Source: Candidatus Nesterenkonia stercoripullorum
GTDB lineage: Bacteria > Actinomycetota > Actinomycetes > Actinomycetales > Micrococcaceae
DNA length: 5,386 nt
Assembly (NCBI GenBank): GCA_019114115.1
Contig: DXGD01000411.1
Span: forward strand, 1 to 5,386
Direction of reading: 5' to 3'
The notes under the pieces were generated by a model. The model had not been told where the DNA came from and did not search any database. It saw nothing but the letters and a program-made list of their open reading frames with translations. The position numbers and the translations under genes are program-made. Positions 4,615 to 5,386 of the stretch are shown here, piece by piece; the first letter of the stretch is position 1, and every line of letters begins with the position of its first letter.

Positions 4615-5386
4615 CCGACTCCGCTACGCCGTTGGTCCGATTCATGGCGCCCGCCGTTCTGCCGGGCACTGACCTCGTCGGTCAGAGCGCGTCCCTGGAG
4701 TCCGAGCTCGAGGCGCCGCACAGCAGCACCATCGCCGAGCTGCCGGCGCGGGGCCACTTCAGCACGACCCTGAGTCGCGCCGTCGCCCAGCTGCACGAGC
4801 TCTACGGCGAGCTGACCTCCTACGGCTGGCGCCTGACCTCCCGCCCCGGAGCGGACCAGCAGCGCGCAGTGCAGGGGCTCCGGGGTGACATCGACGCCGT
4901 CGCCGATGTCCGCGGGGAGCGGCTCAGCGCCGGGGCGACGAGCGCAGCGATCACTTTCCGCGCGCTGGGCCCCCTCTCCGCAGCCGCCACCATCGCGCTG
5001 CCCTCGGGTGAGAAGGCGCTCATCGATCACGGTGCGCGGCGGGACCTCGGCGACTCCCTGGCCGCCGGGGTCCGGGAAACCATGCAGCATGTTCGGCGCA
5101 GCTGCAGCCCTGAACGCCTGCATCTGGTGATCGAGGAGCCGCAGTATGCGGCAGTGCTGGGCGGGTACGTCCCCACGGTCAGCGGGTACCGCAGCATCCG
5201 GTCCATCCCGCGGGAGGAAGCACGCGCCGCCATTGCCGGCTTCGTCGCGGCGGCACGGCAGGGCGGTGCCGACGAGGTCTATCTCGACACCGTGGAGCCC
5301 GTGACGACGACGCTGACCGAGGATCACGCCGCAGCGCACAGCGGGGGCAGGCAGGCTGAGGACGGCGTCGACGGCTTCGCCCTCCA
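4611..5386 (+). CDS. UROD/MetE-like superfamily protein (annotated as methionine synthase in relatives), 3' end cut off
   Basis: The frame is open from ATG 4611, inside the ATGA overlap, to the window end: 258 residues visible of a family I recall as roughly 340. The Shine-Dalgarno sequence is poor, so translational coupling to the mutase gene is likely; ATG 4644 (Met12) is an alternative start. Features shared with the actinobacterial MetE-like family are PGTD (18-21), IAELPARGHFSTTLSRA (41-57), YGWRLTSRPG (71-80), ALGPLSAAATIALPSGE (118-134), DHGARRDLGDSLAAG (139-153) and VPTVSGYRSIRS (187-198). Two motifs diverge from what I remember: the usual GSxPGTD start reads AVLPGTD, and the DEP motif reads IEEP (174-177). 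No HxC zinc motif of true MetE is seen in this part. Relatives are often labelled cobalamin-independent methionine synthase, but they lack the full MetE architecture and their reaction is unproven. Relatives in Micrococcales lie between mnmA and ligA, as far as I recall. Confidence 0.8.
   Translation, partial: MTDSATPLVRFMAPAVLPGTDLVGQSASLESELEAPHSSTIAELPARGHFSTTLSRAVAQLHELYGELTSYGWRLTSRPGADQQRAVQGLRGDIDAVADVRGERLSAGATSAAITFRALGPLSAAATIALPSGEKALIDHGARRDLGDSLAAGVRETMQHVRRSCSPERLHLVIEEPQYAAVLGGYVPTVSGYRSIRSIPREEARAAIAGFVAAARQGGADEVYLDTVEPVTTTLTEDHAAAHSGGRQAEDGVDGFAL

Noticed and set aside
4506..5339. Open frame of 277 codons on the minus strand opposite the MetE-like gene
   Set aside because: The + strand frame is open to the window end and matches a known family; the antisense product is low-complexity.

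Overview
The window is GC-rich DNA with tightly packed genes, all on the + strand, and stop/start overlaps of the GTGA and ATGA type. Gene content and protein style point to a high-GC actinobacterium. The order Micrococcales (a Micrococcaceae member such as a Nesterenkonia- or Arthrobacter-like genus) is my best guess; this rests on remembered homologues, not on a search.

Region 1 (1-2759) is the end of a MoxR/DUF58 operon. It holds the C-terminal end of a DUF4350-like membrane protein, then a MoxR AAA+ ATPase (323-1456, starting inside the previous stop), then a membrane-anchored DUF58 protein with a vWA-like fold (1467-2759, 10 nt downstream). The order DUF4350 - moxR - DUF58 is the same as the actinobacterial cluster around mycobacterial moxR2. 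Such MoxR/vWA pairs are thought to act as chaperones or maturation factors at the membrane, but the client here is unknown.

Region 2 (2760-4096) is a 164-nt non-coding leader followed by mnmA, the tRNA U34 2-thiouridylase. The leader has a possible -10 box and five degenerate 13-nt direct repeats that end exactly where the Shine-Dalgarno sequence begins. The mnmA frame also carries a separate set of four 15-nt repeats, coding a Gln/Ser/Glu-rich insertion in the C-terminal barrel domain.

Region 3 (4097-5386) is a 95-nt spacer with overlapping inverted repeats and a -10 box placed as expected for a leaderless transcript. It is followed by a small AroQ-type chorismate mutase (4192-4614) and, overlapping it by 4 nt, a divergent protein of the UROD/MetE-like superfamily that runs off the right end. 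The last two genes look like one transcription unit, possibly linked to aromatic amino-acid or one-carbon metabolism, although the MetE-like protein has no firmly known reaction.

I saw no mobile element, CRISPR array, tRNA or rRNA, and no convincing new multi-gene system. The least explained signals are the two unrelated tandem-repeat tracts around and inside mnmA, and the altered motifs in the chorismate mutase and the MetE-like protein. No gene-free stretch exceeds 300 bases.
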